64,000 nt of DNA from Streptomyces guryensis (GTDB lineage: Bacteria > Actinomycetota > Actinomycetes > Streptomycetales > Streptomycetaceae): contig NZ_JAJSBI010000004.1 in the NCBI RefSeq assembly GCF_021261325.1, forward strand, positions 248,001 through 312,000, given 5' to 3'. The position numbers and the translations under genes were made by a program. Below the pieces are notes generated by a model. That model was not told the origin of the DNA. It saw nothing but the letters and a program-made list of their open reading frames with translations, and made no database searches. Positions 55,205 to 63,229 of this stretch are shown one piece after another (position 1 is the stretch's first letter; each line of letters begins with the position of its first letter).

Positions 55205-56430
55205 CGCCGCTCTGCCTTCCCCCGTGGGTCCTTCGCGTCCTTCGGTACTTTCAGTTCGACCTCGGTGCCCTGTCCGGGCACCGAGATCAGCTCGGCGCTG
55301 CCGCCGAGTTCGCGCAGCCGGCCCCGGATCGACAGGGCGACACCGAGCCGCCCCTCGCCCTCGGCCTGCGCGAGCCGCCCCTCGGGGATGCCGGGTCCGT
55401 CGTCCCGTACGGTCACCACGACCTCGTCGGGCTCGTCCTCGACGAGGATCCACGCGCGCGCGTCCTCGCCGGCATGCCTGCGCACGTTGTCCAGGGCGGC
55501 GCCGACGGCCGCGGCCAGCTCCTTCGCGGCGGGCCTGGGCAGCAGTACGACGGCTCCGGGTTCGGCGAAGCTGACCTTCGCGGCGGCGTACGGGGCGAGC
55601 AGCGCCCGCAGGTCCACCGGCCCGTCCTCGTCGTACGACGGCTCCTCCACGGCCCGTACGACCGCTCCCTCGGCGGCGTCCTCCGACACCCGGGAGACGG
55701 GCACCAGCCCGCCGGAGACCAGGGTGCGCAGCGCGACCTCCTGTTCACCGGCCATCCGGCCCAGCTCCGCCGCCTCCCCACCGATCACCAGGCCCCGCCG
55801 CTGCACCATGGCCAGCACCTGCAGTACGCCGTCGTGGATGTCGCGGGCGAGCCGCTCCCGCTCCCTCGTCGCGGCCTCGATCTCCAGGGCCCGGGCGAGG
55901 GTGCGCTCGGAGGCGCGGGCGACCTCGACGACGTAGCCGATGGCGATGGAGGCGACCCAGACCAGGATCACGTTGTGGATGGTGTCGCGGGCGGGGGCGC
56001 CGCGCTCGATCAGGTTGGCGGCGGCGACCGGCGTCGACGCGAACGCGGCCCAGCGCCAGCCGCCCTTGATGGCGTACGCGAGGACCGAGCCGGCGGTCCA
56101 TATCGACGGCAGGGTGGGGCCGCCGCTGTGGACGTGCTGCTCATTGGCGGCCAGCGGGGTGAGGAGGATGCCGGTGAGAGCGATGGCCAGGTCGACCGCG
56201 AGGAAGCGCTTGGTGCAGGCGGCCGCGCTCTGCACCCGGGGCAGGGTCGCCAGCGTCCACACGAACAGGACGACGTAGTAGGCGATGGCGATGCCCGCGC
56301 TGTCGTACTCGTCGTAGGCGGTGGCGAACAGGCCGACCGCGTACAGCATCGTGAGCACCCGGTACCCGGTGAGGGCGCGCCACAGCGGCTGCTCGACCGA
56401 CATCCTCATGACACGCTCGCGCTTGGGCAT
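55201..56430 (-). CDS. MacS-type sensor histidine kinase
   Basis: 409 residues. Five to six membrane helices lie in the first 175 residues, mostly without large loops. The HisKA_3 box RERERLARDIHDGVLQVLAMV contains the phospho-acceptor H199. The ATPase domain has ALDNVRRHAG (N box), VRDDGPGIPEG (G1) and a degenerate G2 at GEGRLGVALSIRGRLREL. This is the NarL-type kinase class related to MacS. Start taken at ATG 56430 behind a G-rich stretch; a GTG 9 nt upstream is the alternative. Signal unknown. Confidence 0.92.
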   Translation of the reverse strand: MPKRERVMRMSVEQPLWRALTGYRVLTMLYAVGLFATAYDEYDSAGIAIAYYVVLFVWTLATLPRVQSAAACTKRFLAVDLAIALTGILLTPLAANEQHVHSGGPTLPSIWTAGSVLAYAIKGGWRWAAFASTPVAAANLIERGAPARDTIHNVILVWVASIAIGYVVEVARASERTLARALEIEAATRERERLARDIHDGVLQVLAMVQRRGLVIGGEAAELGRMAGEQEVALRTLVSGGLVPVSRVSEDAAEGAVVRAVEEPSYDEDGPVDLRALLAPYAAAKVSFAEPGAVVLLPRPAAKELAAAVGAALDNVRRHAGEDARAWILVEDEPDEVVVTVRDDGPGIPEGRLAQAEGEGRLGVALSIRGRLRELGGSAELISVPGQGTEVELKVPKDAKDPRGKAERR

Positions 56431-56456
56431 GCCCCCCACCCCCCTCGACCGGGAGC

Positions 56457-57206
56457 CTAGGCCCCGGACTGCTCCTTCTTGGCCAGTTCCAGTTCCTTGG
56501 CCTGTTCCTTCTCGGCCTTCGCCGCCTCCGCGATCTGCCGCTTCGCCGCGGTCGCGTATATGTCGACGTACTCCTGGCCGGAGAGCTTCATGATCTCGTA
56601 CATGACCTCGTCGGTGACCGCGCGGAGCACGAAGCGGTCGTGCTCCATGCCCTGGTAGCGGCCGAAGTCGAGGGGCTTGCCGATACGGATGCCCGGGCGC
56701 ATCAGCTTGGGCATGACCTTGCCCGGCGGCTGGATCTTCTCCGTGTCGATCATCGCGACGGGGATGACCGGCGCGCCGGAGGCGAGCGCCACGCGCGCGA
56801 GGCCACCGGGCTTGCCCCGGTAGAGGCGGCCGTCGGGCGAGCGCGTGCCCTCGGGGTAGATACCGAACAGCTCGCCGCGCTCCAGGACCTCGAGGCCGCT
56901 CTTGATCGCGGCCTCGCCCGCGCCGCGCGCACCGGAGCGGTCCACCGGGAGCTGGCCGACGCCCTTGAAGAAGGCGGCCGTCAGCCGGCCCTTCACGCCG
57001 GGCGTGGTGAAGTACTCGGCCTTGGCGATGAAGGTGACCTTGCGGTCGAGGACCGCGGGCAGGAAGAACGAGTCGGAGAAGGAAAGATGATTGCTCGCCA
57101 GAATGGCGGCACCCTCCGCAGGAATGTTCTCGAGGCCTTCCACCCAGGGCCTGAAGGCGACCTTCAGCGGTCCTCCGATGGCAACCTTCATCGTGCCGTA
57201 CAACAC
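56457..57206 (-). CDS. plsC: 1-acyl-sn-glycerol-3-phosphate acyltransferase
   Basis: Acylates lysophosphatidate to phosphatidate in phospholipid synthesis. It has 249 residues. The catalytic motif is SNHLSFSDSF (H40, D45, i.e. HX4D), and IYPEGTRSPDGRL is the substrate-phosphate motif. The C-terminal 25 residues are Ala/Lys/Glu-rich. GTG at 57206 with AGGAGG upstream. Several PlsC-like proteins occur in Streptomyces, so the exact lipid is not certain. Confidence 0.9.
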   Translation of the reverse strand: MLYGTMKVAIGGPLKVAFRPWVEGLENIPAEGAAILASNHLSFSDSFFLPAVLDRKVTFIAKAEYFTTPGVKGRLTAAFFKGVGQLPVDRSGARGAGEAAIKSGLEVLERGELFGIYPEGTRSPDGRLYRGKPGGLARVALASGAPVIPVAMIDTEKIQPPGKVMPKLMRPGIRIGKPLDFGRYQGMEHDRFVLRAVTDEVMYEIMKLSGQEYVDIYATAAKRQIAEAAKAEKEQAKELELAKKEQSGA

Positions 57207-57353
57207 CCGTGTGCCTCCTGTTTCCGTCGATCAGACCTTAACCCGGAGCACTGTCAAAGGAGCCGACGACCCTGGTCGGTGTCAGTGCGGTCGCGTACGG
57301 TGAAGCACCTGGACTTCACGTCACTCTCAACTCTCATGAACAGGAGACCGAAG

Positions 57354-58133
57354 GTGCCGGTCCTTCCTGGAGCCGAGCCGTACCGCCACGACGGCGGGGA
57401 GGTAGGCGTCCTCCTCTGCCACGGCTTCACCGGTTCCCCCCAGTCGCTGCACCCCTGGGCCGAGTATCTCGCCGAGCACGGCCTCACGGTCTCGCTGCCG
57501 CTGCTGCCCGGGCACGGCACCCGCTGGGAGGACATGCAGCTCACCGGCTGGCAGGACTGGTACGCCGAGGTGGACCGCGAGCTGCGGTCCCTGCGCGAGC
57601 GCTGCGGCGAGGTATTCGTGGCCGGCCTGTCCATGGGCGCCACCCTGGCGCTGCGCCTGGCGGCGAAGCACGGGGAGGCGGTCTCCGGCGTGGTGGTCGT
57701 CAACCCGGCGAACCGCATGCACGGCATCTCGCCGTACGCCCTTCCGGTGGCCCGTCATCTCGTGCGGACGACGAAGGGGATCGCCAGCGACATCGCGAAG
57801 GAGGGCAGCGCCGAGCTGGGCTACGACCGGGTTCCACTGCACGCGGCGCACTCCCTGCGCACCTTCTTCCGGCTGGTCGACGGCGAGCTGCCGCAGGTCA
57901 CGCAGCCGCTGCTGGTGCTGCGCAGCCCGCAGGACCACGTCGTGCCGCCGGCCGACTCGGCGCGGATCCTCGGCCGGGTCTCGTCGAGGGACGTGACGGA
58001 GATCCTGCTGGAACAGAGCTACCACGTGGCGACGTTGGACCACGATGCGGACCGGATTTTCGAAGAGAGCCTCGCGTTCATCGGCCGGCTCGCACCCAGT
58101 GTCGGCAAGGAAGGGACGGCCGCAGGTGGCTGA
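57354..58133 (+). CDS. Alpha/beta-hydrolase carboxylesterase (Est30-like)
   Basis: 259 residues. The oxyanion region is VGVLLCHGFTGSPQSLHPWAEYLAEHG, the nucleophile elbow GLSMG with Ser93, the acid D194 in SPQDHVVPP, and the base H224 in SYHVATLDHD. LPLLPGHGTRWEDM is typical of the Est30 carboxylesterase/monoacylglycerol lipase family. GTG at 57354 has AGGAGACCGAAG upstream; an ATG 18 nt before it lacks a ribosome binding site. Overlaps the next gene by 8 nt. Probably acts on short esters; substrate unknown. Confidence 0.9.
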   Translation: MPVLPGAEPYRHDGGEVGVLLCHGFTGSPQSLHPWAEYLAEHGLTVSLPLLPGHGTRWEDMQLTGWQDWYAEVDRELRSLRERCGEVFVAGLSMGATLALRLAAKHGEAVSGVVVVNPANRMHGISPYALPVARHLVRTTKGIASDIAKEGSAELGYDRVPLHAAHSLRTFFRLVDGELPQVTQPLLVLRSPQDHVVPPADSARILGRVSSRDVTEILLEQSYHVATLDHDADRIFEESLAFIGRLAPSVGKEGTAAGG

Positions 58134-58692
58134 GCACGACTCGGACCGCGAGGACCGCGAGCCGGAGGAGCAGGGCGTCCCCTTCGACGAGGACGCCGCG
58201 TGGGCCGCGATCGTCGCCGGCTACGGCGACGAGCCGAAGGACCCGCCGGGCACCAAGCCGTTCAAGTCGGTCGAGGACCTGGCCCTGCTCGAGCCGGAGA
58301 CCAACGACGACTCCGAGGGTGAGGCGCCGAAGCAGGAGAAGCCCAAGAAGCCCCTGGGCGGCTCCGTCTCCTTCGCCCCTGGCGTCGGCCCGCGCGACTA
58401 CACGGCCGCCGAGCCGTCCGAGGACGACTTCGACGAGGACGACGAGGGTCACTTCGTACCGCCGGAGCCGCCGCCACTGCCCACCGCCGACGCGACCGCT
58501 AAGTTCGCCTGGCTGGGAGTGATCGGCGGTCCGATCCTGCTCCTGCTGGCGGTGCTGCTCAGCTGGGACATGACCTGGTGGCTGGCCACGCTCGGCATCG
58601 GCGGCTTCCTGGGCGGTTTCGCCACGCTGGTGATGCGGATGAAGACGGACGACGAGGACAACGACGATCCGGGACGCGGCGCCGTCGTCTAG
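58126..58692 (+). CDS. Acidic membrane protein, conserved hypothetical
   Basis: 188 residues. The first 120 residues are strongly acidic (EHDSDREDREPEEQGVPFDEDAAW; PSEDDFDEDDEGHFVPPEPPPLP) and probably disordered. Two membrane helices follow (about 126-145 and 148-170, LGVIGGPILLLLAVLLSW; TLGIGGFLGGFATLVMRM), then an acidic tail. GTG at 58126, with AAGGAAGGGAC upstream, overlapping the esterase stop. Known only as a Streptomyces hypothetical protein. Confidence 0.83.
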   Translation: MAEHDSDREDREPEEQGVPFDEDAAWAAIVAGYGDEPKDPPGTKPFKSVEDLALLEPETNDDSEGEAPKQEKPKKPLGGSVSFAPGVGPRDYTAAEPSEDDFDEDDEGHFVPPEPPPLPTADATAKFAWLGVIGGPILLLLAVLLSWDMTWWLATLGIGGFLGGFATLVMRMKTDDEDNDDPGRGAVV

Positions 58693-58755
58693 CTCCCCGG
58701 GATCTTGAGGGCGGCCAGGACCGGAACGTGGTCCGTGGCCGCCCTCAGGGCAGTA
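58689..58755 (-). pseudogene. Remnant of a second endonuclease/exonuclease/phosphatase-family gene
   Basis: Minus-strand bases end with codons for ALRAATDHVPVLAALKIPGS and a stop (TAG at 58691-58689, overlapping the stop of the plus-strand gene). The intact neighbour ends LVRATDHLPVLAALRVPAS. The similarity is clear over about 18 residues and fades upstream through frame changes to 58842. It is a decayed tail of a tandem duplicate, in the same orientation as the intact gene. Confidence 0.75.
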
Positions 58756-58842
58756 CCTCTCGACGCCGCCCTCGCACTGCTCGGCCCCAGGGGCCTCACA
58801 GGCTTCGGGCGACGGCGCCGGACCCCGTCCGGCGGGTGTGGC

Positions 58843-59589
58843 TCAGGAAGCGGGCACGCGAAGTGCGGCCAGCACGGGCAGGTGATCCGTCGCCCTCACG
58901 AGGTCGGTCTCAGCCACCCCGGCATGCCCCCGCGGGACGCCGCAGCCGAGCACCTCGATGCCCTTGGTGGCGAAGATCGCGTCGATGCGCTGGAACGGCG
59001 TGGTCGGCGTCGAGGTGAATTCGCCGCCCCAGGGGGTGGTGGCCCAGCAGTCCTGCAGCCCGTCGGCGAGGCGGCTGAAGGTCCGGCCGGTTGGCCGGTC
59101 GTTGAGGTCGCCGCCCGCGATCGCGTGCTCCGCCCCGAGGCCGGCCAGGCGGTCCAGGAGCATGCCGCCCTGTTCGTACCGCTCTTCCGCCTGCAGGGAG
59201 AGGTGGCAGCTGAGCACGCCGAGGCGGGCGCCGCCGAAACGGACCACCGCGGTCGCGAAGCCGCGGCGGTGCAGGCCGGGGGTGAGCGGGAGGAGGACGT
59301 CCTCGGTACGCTCGACGGCCCCGCGCAGGGTGCACAGGATCGCCGGGCCGGAGGCCGTGGCACCTCCGGTGAGGATGACCTGGCCTGCGGCCGATGCGAG
59401 ACGGGCCAGTTTCTTGCGCCAGCGGAAGAAGCGGGGGGCTTCCTGGATGAGGACGAGATCGGGGGCGCAGGCGGTGATCACCCTTGCCAGGGCGTCCGTG
59501 TCATCTCGCATTGAGCGGATGTTGTAGCTCAGGACCCTGATGACGGCTGAACCGTCCGGTTCCGTGTGGGAGTTGGGCAGCAGCTCCAT
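58843..59589 (-). CDS. Endonuclease/exonuclease/phosphatase-family protein
   Basis: 248 residues of the DNase I-like metal-dependent fold. RVLSYNIRSMRDD (first metal Asn), DLVLIQEAPRF (metal Glu), GVLSCHLSLQAEERYEQGG (His), IAGGDLNDRPTG (Asp/Asn), RIDAIFATKGIEVL, and ATDHLPVLAAL (catalytic Asp-His). No signal peptide or membrane helix. Substrate (nucleic acid or phospholipid) unknown. ATG at 59589. The region downstream holds a remnant of a second copy. Confidence 0.88.
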   Translation of the reverse strand: MELLPNSHTEPDGSAVIRVLSYNIRSMRDDTDALARVITACAPDLVLIQEAPRFFRWRKKLARLASAAGQVILTGGATASGPAILCTLRGAVERTEDVLLPLTPGLHRRGFATAVVRFGGARLGVLSCHLSLQAEERYEQGGMLLDRLAGLGAEHAIAGGDLNDRPTGRTFSRLADGLQDCWATTPWGGEFTSTPTTPFQRIDAIFATKGIEVLGCGVPRGHAGVAETDLVRATDHLPVLAALRVPAS

Positions 59590-59716
59590 GTGATCAATCT
59601 ACGCCCAATGGGGCAGGGCGCGAGGTGAGTGCGCGAGTGCCGGTTGAGTGTGGCTTGTCGCGCGGTGCCCCGCGCCCCCTGAGAGAACACCGTGGCCGTA
59701 TGGCAAGCGGTGGCCG
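59590..59716. other. Gap with a candidate Streptomyces extragenic repeat
   Basis: 127 bp. The segment near 59655-59690 (TTGTCGCGCGGTGCCCCGCG, then CCCCCTGAG) closely resembles a palindromic element that I recall in many Streptomyces intergenic regions. No gene or clear promoter seen. Confidence 0.35.
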
Positions 59717-60670
59717 TCACATGATGGGGTCCGGCTCCCGGGCCAGGTCTGCCGCGCCCACCAGGCCCGCCTTGTTGCCCAGTTGGGCGGCGATGACCTC
59801 GGCGACCGGGCGCCAGTTGCCGCCGACCAGCCAGCGCTTGTAGGACTTGCGGATCGGGTCGAGGACCAGTTCGCCCTCGTCTGAGAGGCCGCCGCCGACG
59901 ATGAAGGCGGAGGGGTCGAAGAGGGAGGCCAGGTCGGCGAGGCCCGCGCCGGCCCAGCGGGCGAGCTCGCGGTAGGAGTCGACGGCGACCGGGTCGCCCT
60001 GCCGGGCGGCCATGGAGATGTGCTTGCCCTCGATGCCGTCGGGGCTGCCGTCACCGAGGCCGAGCAGGATCTCGGCGCTCTCGGGGGTGGCGTTGGCGCG
60101 CTGCTTGGCGTACCTGACGAGGGCGCGCCCGGAGGCGTACTGCTCCCAGCAGCCCTGGCTGCCGCAGCCGCAGAGCAGGCCGTCCGGCACCATGCGGATG
60201 TGGCCGAACTCGGCGGCCACGCCGTAGTGCCCGCGGCGCAGCTTGTTGCCGATGATGATGCCGCCGCCGAGGCCGGTGCCGAGGGTGATGCAGATGACGT
60301 TGCGGTGGCCCTTGCCCGCGCCGAACTTGTACTCGCCCCAGGCGGCCGCGTTGGCGTCGTTCTCCACGACGACCGGGAGGCCCACGCGGGCCTCGACCTT
60401 CGTCTTCAGCGGCTCGTTGCGCCAGTCGATGTTGGGCGCGAAGTAGACCTCCGAGCGCTGGCGGTTGACGTAACCGGCCGCACCGATGCCCACACCCACG
60501 ATCTCGTGCCCGGCGCGTGCGCCCTCCACGGCGGAGGCGATGGCGTCCACGATCGCCTCGGGCGTGCCCGGGGTCGGCACCTTGTACGTCGAGAGGATGT
60601 TGCCTTCCTCATCGACCACGCCGGCCGCGATCTTGGTGCCGCCGATGTCGACGCCGATGGTGAGTCCCAT
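59717..60670 (-). CDS. glkA: ROK-family glucokinase
   Basis: Phosphorylates glucose with ATP; in S. coelicolor GlkA is also required for glucose repression. It has 317 residues, the same length as S. coelicolor GlkA. N-terminal phosphate loop TIGVDIGGTKIAAGVVDEEG; catalytic D105 in ENDANAA; ROK zinc motif H157 and CGCGSQGC (C167, C169, C174), followed by W175 and E176. ATG at 60670 with GAGGGATTC. Lies 134 bp after the SCO2127-like gene, as in S. coelicolor. Confidence 0.96.
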   Translation of the reverse strand: MGLTIGVDIGGTKIAAGVVDEEGNILSTYKVPTPGTPEAIVDAIASAVEGARAGHEIVGVGIGAAGYVNRQRSEVYFAPNIDWRNEPLKTKVEARVGLPVVVENDANAAAWGEYKFGAGKGHRNVICITLGTGLGGGIIIGNKLRRGHYGVAAEFGHIRMVPDGLLCGCGSQGCWEQYASGRALVRYAKQRANATPESAEILLGLGDGSPDGIEGKHISMAARQGDPVAVDSYRELARWAGAGLADLASLFDPSAFIVGGGLSDEGELVLDPIRKSYKRWLVGGNWRPVAEVIAAQLGNKAGLVGAADLAREPDPIM

Positions 60671-60804
60671 GAATCCCTCAGTTCCGGTCGAGCCCCGCTA
60701 CGGCCAACCGTACCCGAGGCCCTGCCCGCCAAGGCCTTGACGTCCAGTCGCTGGGCAGGCGGGAGCAGGACGGCGGGGCCCGAGGGAGGGGTCCGGGGGA
60801 GGTG

Positions 60805-61305
60805 TCAGTCCAGGTCGATGCGTTGCCCGGGGCCGGTGCCGCCCTCGTCGCCGTCTCGGCGCTCGTCCAGATCCTTGTGCAGGTCCGTCGTACGGGCCGT
60901 CCAGCGCTGTTCCTGGGCCTGGACGGCGGAGCGGTAGGCAGCGAGCAGTTCGTTGCCCGCGGCTGCGAGATGGTCGAAGACGTCCGGATTGCGTTCGATG
61001 ACGGGCTCGACCGCGGCCTTCGCCTGCTGGACGACCTGCTTCACCACCTGCTGGGCGGCCGGTCCGGCGACGGAGCCGAGCAGCGGCGACTGGATCGACG
61101 ACAGCTTCTCCGAGACGGCGTCGACGAGCTTGCGCAGTTCCTCGCCGGCCGAGATCGGAGGCTGGCCGTACTCGGCGCGGCGGCGGGCCTTCTCCGCCGC
61201 GAGGTCCTCGGCACACGCCTTCGCCCAGGCGTCGGCGTCGGTCGCCCGTACCTCGTCGATCACCTCGTGTTCTCCGGCGTCGGACGAGGGGCGCTCTTCG
61301 CTCAT
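60805..61305 (-). CDS. SCO2127-like protein (DUF5304)
   Basis: 166 residues, acidic, without membrane helices. The central part is helical (GEELRKLVDAVSEKLSSIQSPLLGSVAGPAAQQVVKQVVQQAKAAVEP), and the ends are disordered. The homologous gene SCO2127 lies upstream of glkA and has been linked to glucose uptake and carbon catabolite repression; how it acts is unclear. ATG at 61305 follows AGGAGG. Confidence 0.85.
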   Translation of the reverse strand: MSEERPSSDAGEHEVIDEVRATDADAWAKACAEDLAAEKARRRAEYGQPPISAGEELRKLVDAVSEKLSSIQSPLLGSVAGPAAQQVVKQVVQQAKAAVEPVIERNPDVFDHLAAAGNELLAAYRSAVQAQEQRWTARTTDLHKDLDERRDGDEGGTGPGQRIDLD

Positions 61306-61362
61306 GACGACCTCCTGACTACGGTTCGTCTCTACGACGTTACCCGAATGGGCGTACGTGGT

Positions 61363-62538
61363 TCACGGCCTCTGGGGCCACAGATCCGGGTCGGGCACGA
61401 ACCGGATGCGCAGTTCGCCCCCGCGCAGCGCGGCCCCCTCGACGGTGCAGCGGCGCAGGACGGACGGCAGCGGAACGATACGGCGGAACTGGCTTGCCGC
61501 CACGACGAGTTCGTCGCCGCGCCGGATGAGGTCCAGGTCGTCGCGTATGGCGCCGGGCAGGGGGATGTGCCAGACGAGCACGCCGTCGTCGGCCAGCCGG
61601 TCGACGACGGGCCACTCCACGGTGGAGGTCGTGTCGTTGACGTCCAGGGCGCCGGGGACGGCGAGCGCGGCGAGGTCGTCCGTGCCGCGCGGGTCGCGGC
61701 CGAGGTGGGCGACCGTCCGGACGTGGTACGGCTCCTGCCACTCCTCCAGGGCCTTGCGCTGCTGGGCGACGAGCCCGGCGAGCCAGCCGTGCGCGCCCTC
61801 CGGCAGCACCCGGTTGGCCACCACGCTGTCGGGGCGCAGTCCGCGCAGGGCGAGGGCGAGGGAGGCGGAGCGTACGGCGTCCGCACCGGCCTGCCCCGGT
61901 TCGGCTACCAGCCGTACGACGGTGTCCCGGTCGGCGAGGACCGCCTCGACGGCGCCGAGTTCCGTGTCCCAGCGGGCGGCCGTCTCGTACAGCCATTCCG
62001 AGGGCATGGGAATCCCGGCCAGCCGCCCGAGAACGGGACGCAGGGCCCGGGCCGCCTGCCGCTCGGGCGGCAGCAGCCGGCGCAGATAGCGGCGCAGTTC
62101 TTCGGGCAGGGCGAGCAGGGCGAGCGCCTCTGTGATGGGCGGCAGATCGACGACGAGCAGGTCGTGGGCCTCCGCGAGCGCCGCGTCCCGCAGGGCACGC
62201 AGCAGGGTCAGCTCCTCGGCACCGGGGAGGGGGGTGACCTCCTCGGCATCCAGCCGGGAGGCCCCGAGGAGATCGAGGACGTTGGCAGCGCGTTCCTGGA
62301 AGGAGGTGAGGTCGTCCCGAAAACCGGCGGCGGCGTCGGGGCGCCAGGCGGTGAGGTTCGGGGCGACGGTGACCGGGGCGGCTCCCGTCGCGGCACCGAG
62401 CACCGCACCCAGGGTGTCGGTGCGATCGGCGCTGAGGACGAGCGTGCGGGTGCTCGCGCGAGCGGCGGCCAGAGCGGTGGCGGCCGCGATGGTCGTACGA
62501 CCGCTACCGCCAGGCCCGGTGATCAGGATGGTGCGCAT
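61363..62538 (-). CDS. ArsA-like P-loop ATPase with Arg in the Walker A
   Basis: 391 residues. It begins MRTILITGPGGSGRTTIAAATALAAA, an ArsA/MinD-type nucleotide loop but with Arg instead of the usual Lys before Thr. LLVVDLPPITEAL is the switch/Walker B region. The C-terminal domain (about 310-391, VWHIPLPGAIRDDLDLIRRGDELVVAA) resembles the HSP20-like end of ArsA/GET3 homologues. It probably handles client proteins rather than arsenite. The ATG at 62538 has no clear ribosome binding site; TACCGT lies 8 nt upstream. Confidence 0.8.
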   Translation of the reverse strand: MRTILITGPGGSGRTTIAAATALAAARASTRTLVLSADRTDTLGAVLGAATGAAPVTVAPNLTAWRPDAAAGFRDDLTSFQERAANVLDLLGASRLDAEEVTPLPGAEELTLLRALRDAALAEAHDLLVVDLPPITEALALLALPEELRRYLRRLLPPERQAARALRPVLGRLAGIPMPSEWLYETAARWDTELGAVEAVLADRDTVVRLVAEPGQAGADAVRSASLALALRGLRPDSVVANRVLPEGAHGWLAGLVAQQRKALEEWQEPYHVRTVAHLGRDPRGTDDLAALAVPGALDVNDTTSTVEWPVVDRLADDGVLVWHIPLPGAIRDDLDLIRRGDELVVAASQFRRIVPLPSVLRRCTVEGAALRGGELRIRFVPDPDLWPQRP

Positions 62539-62590
62539 GAGGCTGAACGGTAACGGAGACCGCCCCAGGGGCACGGGGCTGCGTCAATGT

Positions 62591-62645
62591 GCGGCTCCGC
62601 CGCGTGGGCGCGACCAGCCCAAACGCACCCGCACCCGCACCCGGC
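62591..62645. repeat. Candidate Streptomyces extragenic palindrome and CGCACC repeat
   Basis: GCGGC-TCC-GCCGC (62591-62603) is followed by GTGGGCGCGACCAGCCC (62604-62620), a string I recall as highly repeated between Streptomyces genes, then CGCACC units (62624-62641). It lies in the 134-bp gap between the ArsA-like and SRPBCC genes. Confidence 0.5.
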
Positions 62646-62672
62646 GACGAACCCGCACCCCTGCGGCGAGAC

Positions 62673-63116
62673 CTACTTCTCCCCCGACTCCACCCGCTTC
62701 TTGAGCCCGGCCAACGCCCGGTCGATGATGACCTTCTCAGCCTTGCGCTTGATCATCCCGAGCATCGGAATCTTGACGTCCACCGTCAGCTGGTAGGTGA
62801 CCTCCGTCGCCGCCGCCCCCGCCGACTTCAAGATGTACGACCCGTCGAGCGCCCGCAGCATCTGGGACTTGACCAAGGTCCAGGAGACCGAGTTCTCACC
62901 GGTCCAGGTGTACGCCAGCACCTGGTCGTCCTTGATCGCGCCGGCGTCCATGACGAGGCGGACCTGCTCGGCGCGGCCCTGGGCGTCCGTCGCGAGGACC
63001 TCCGCCTCCTTCACCTCGCCGGTCCAGTCCGGGTAGCGGGCGAAGTCTGCGATCACCGCCAAGACATCGGCCGGTGCCGCCTCGATCGTGATGCTCGAGC
63101 TGGTGTGTTCCGCCAT
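62673..63116 (-). CDS. SRPBCC-family (START-like) protein
   Basis: 147 residues of the helix-grip fold that binds hydrophobic ligands. SSITIEAAPADVLAVIADFARYPDWTGEVKEAEVL is the typical N-terminus, then LAYTWTGENSVSWTLVKSQMLRALDGSYIL and a C-terminal long helix (GMIKRKAEKVIIDRALAGLKKRVE). ATG at 63116 with GGAGGAG. Ligand unknown; polyketide cyclase-like annotation is common but not specific. Confidence 0.88.
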   Translation of the reverse strand: MAEHTSSSITIEAAPADVLAVIADFARYPDWTGEVKEAEVLATDAQGRAEQVRLVMDAGAIKDDQVLAYTWTGENSVSWTLVKSQMLRALDGSYILKSAGAAATEVTYQLTVDVKIPMLGMIKRKAEKVIIDRALAGLKKRVESGEK

Positions 63117-63229
63117 CGCTGTGGCTCCTCCAGATGCGGGCCGGTAAAGAGGTCGTGGTGCGCACGGTGCGCGCAGCGTGAAGGCTACCGCGCACGTCGG
63201 CGCCCGCCTTCACCCCCACCTGCGTTCAT

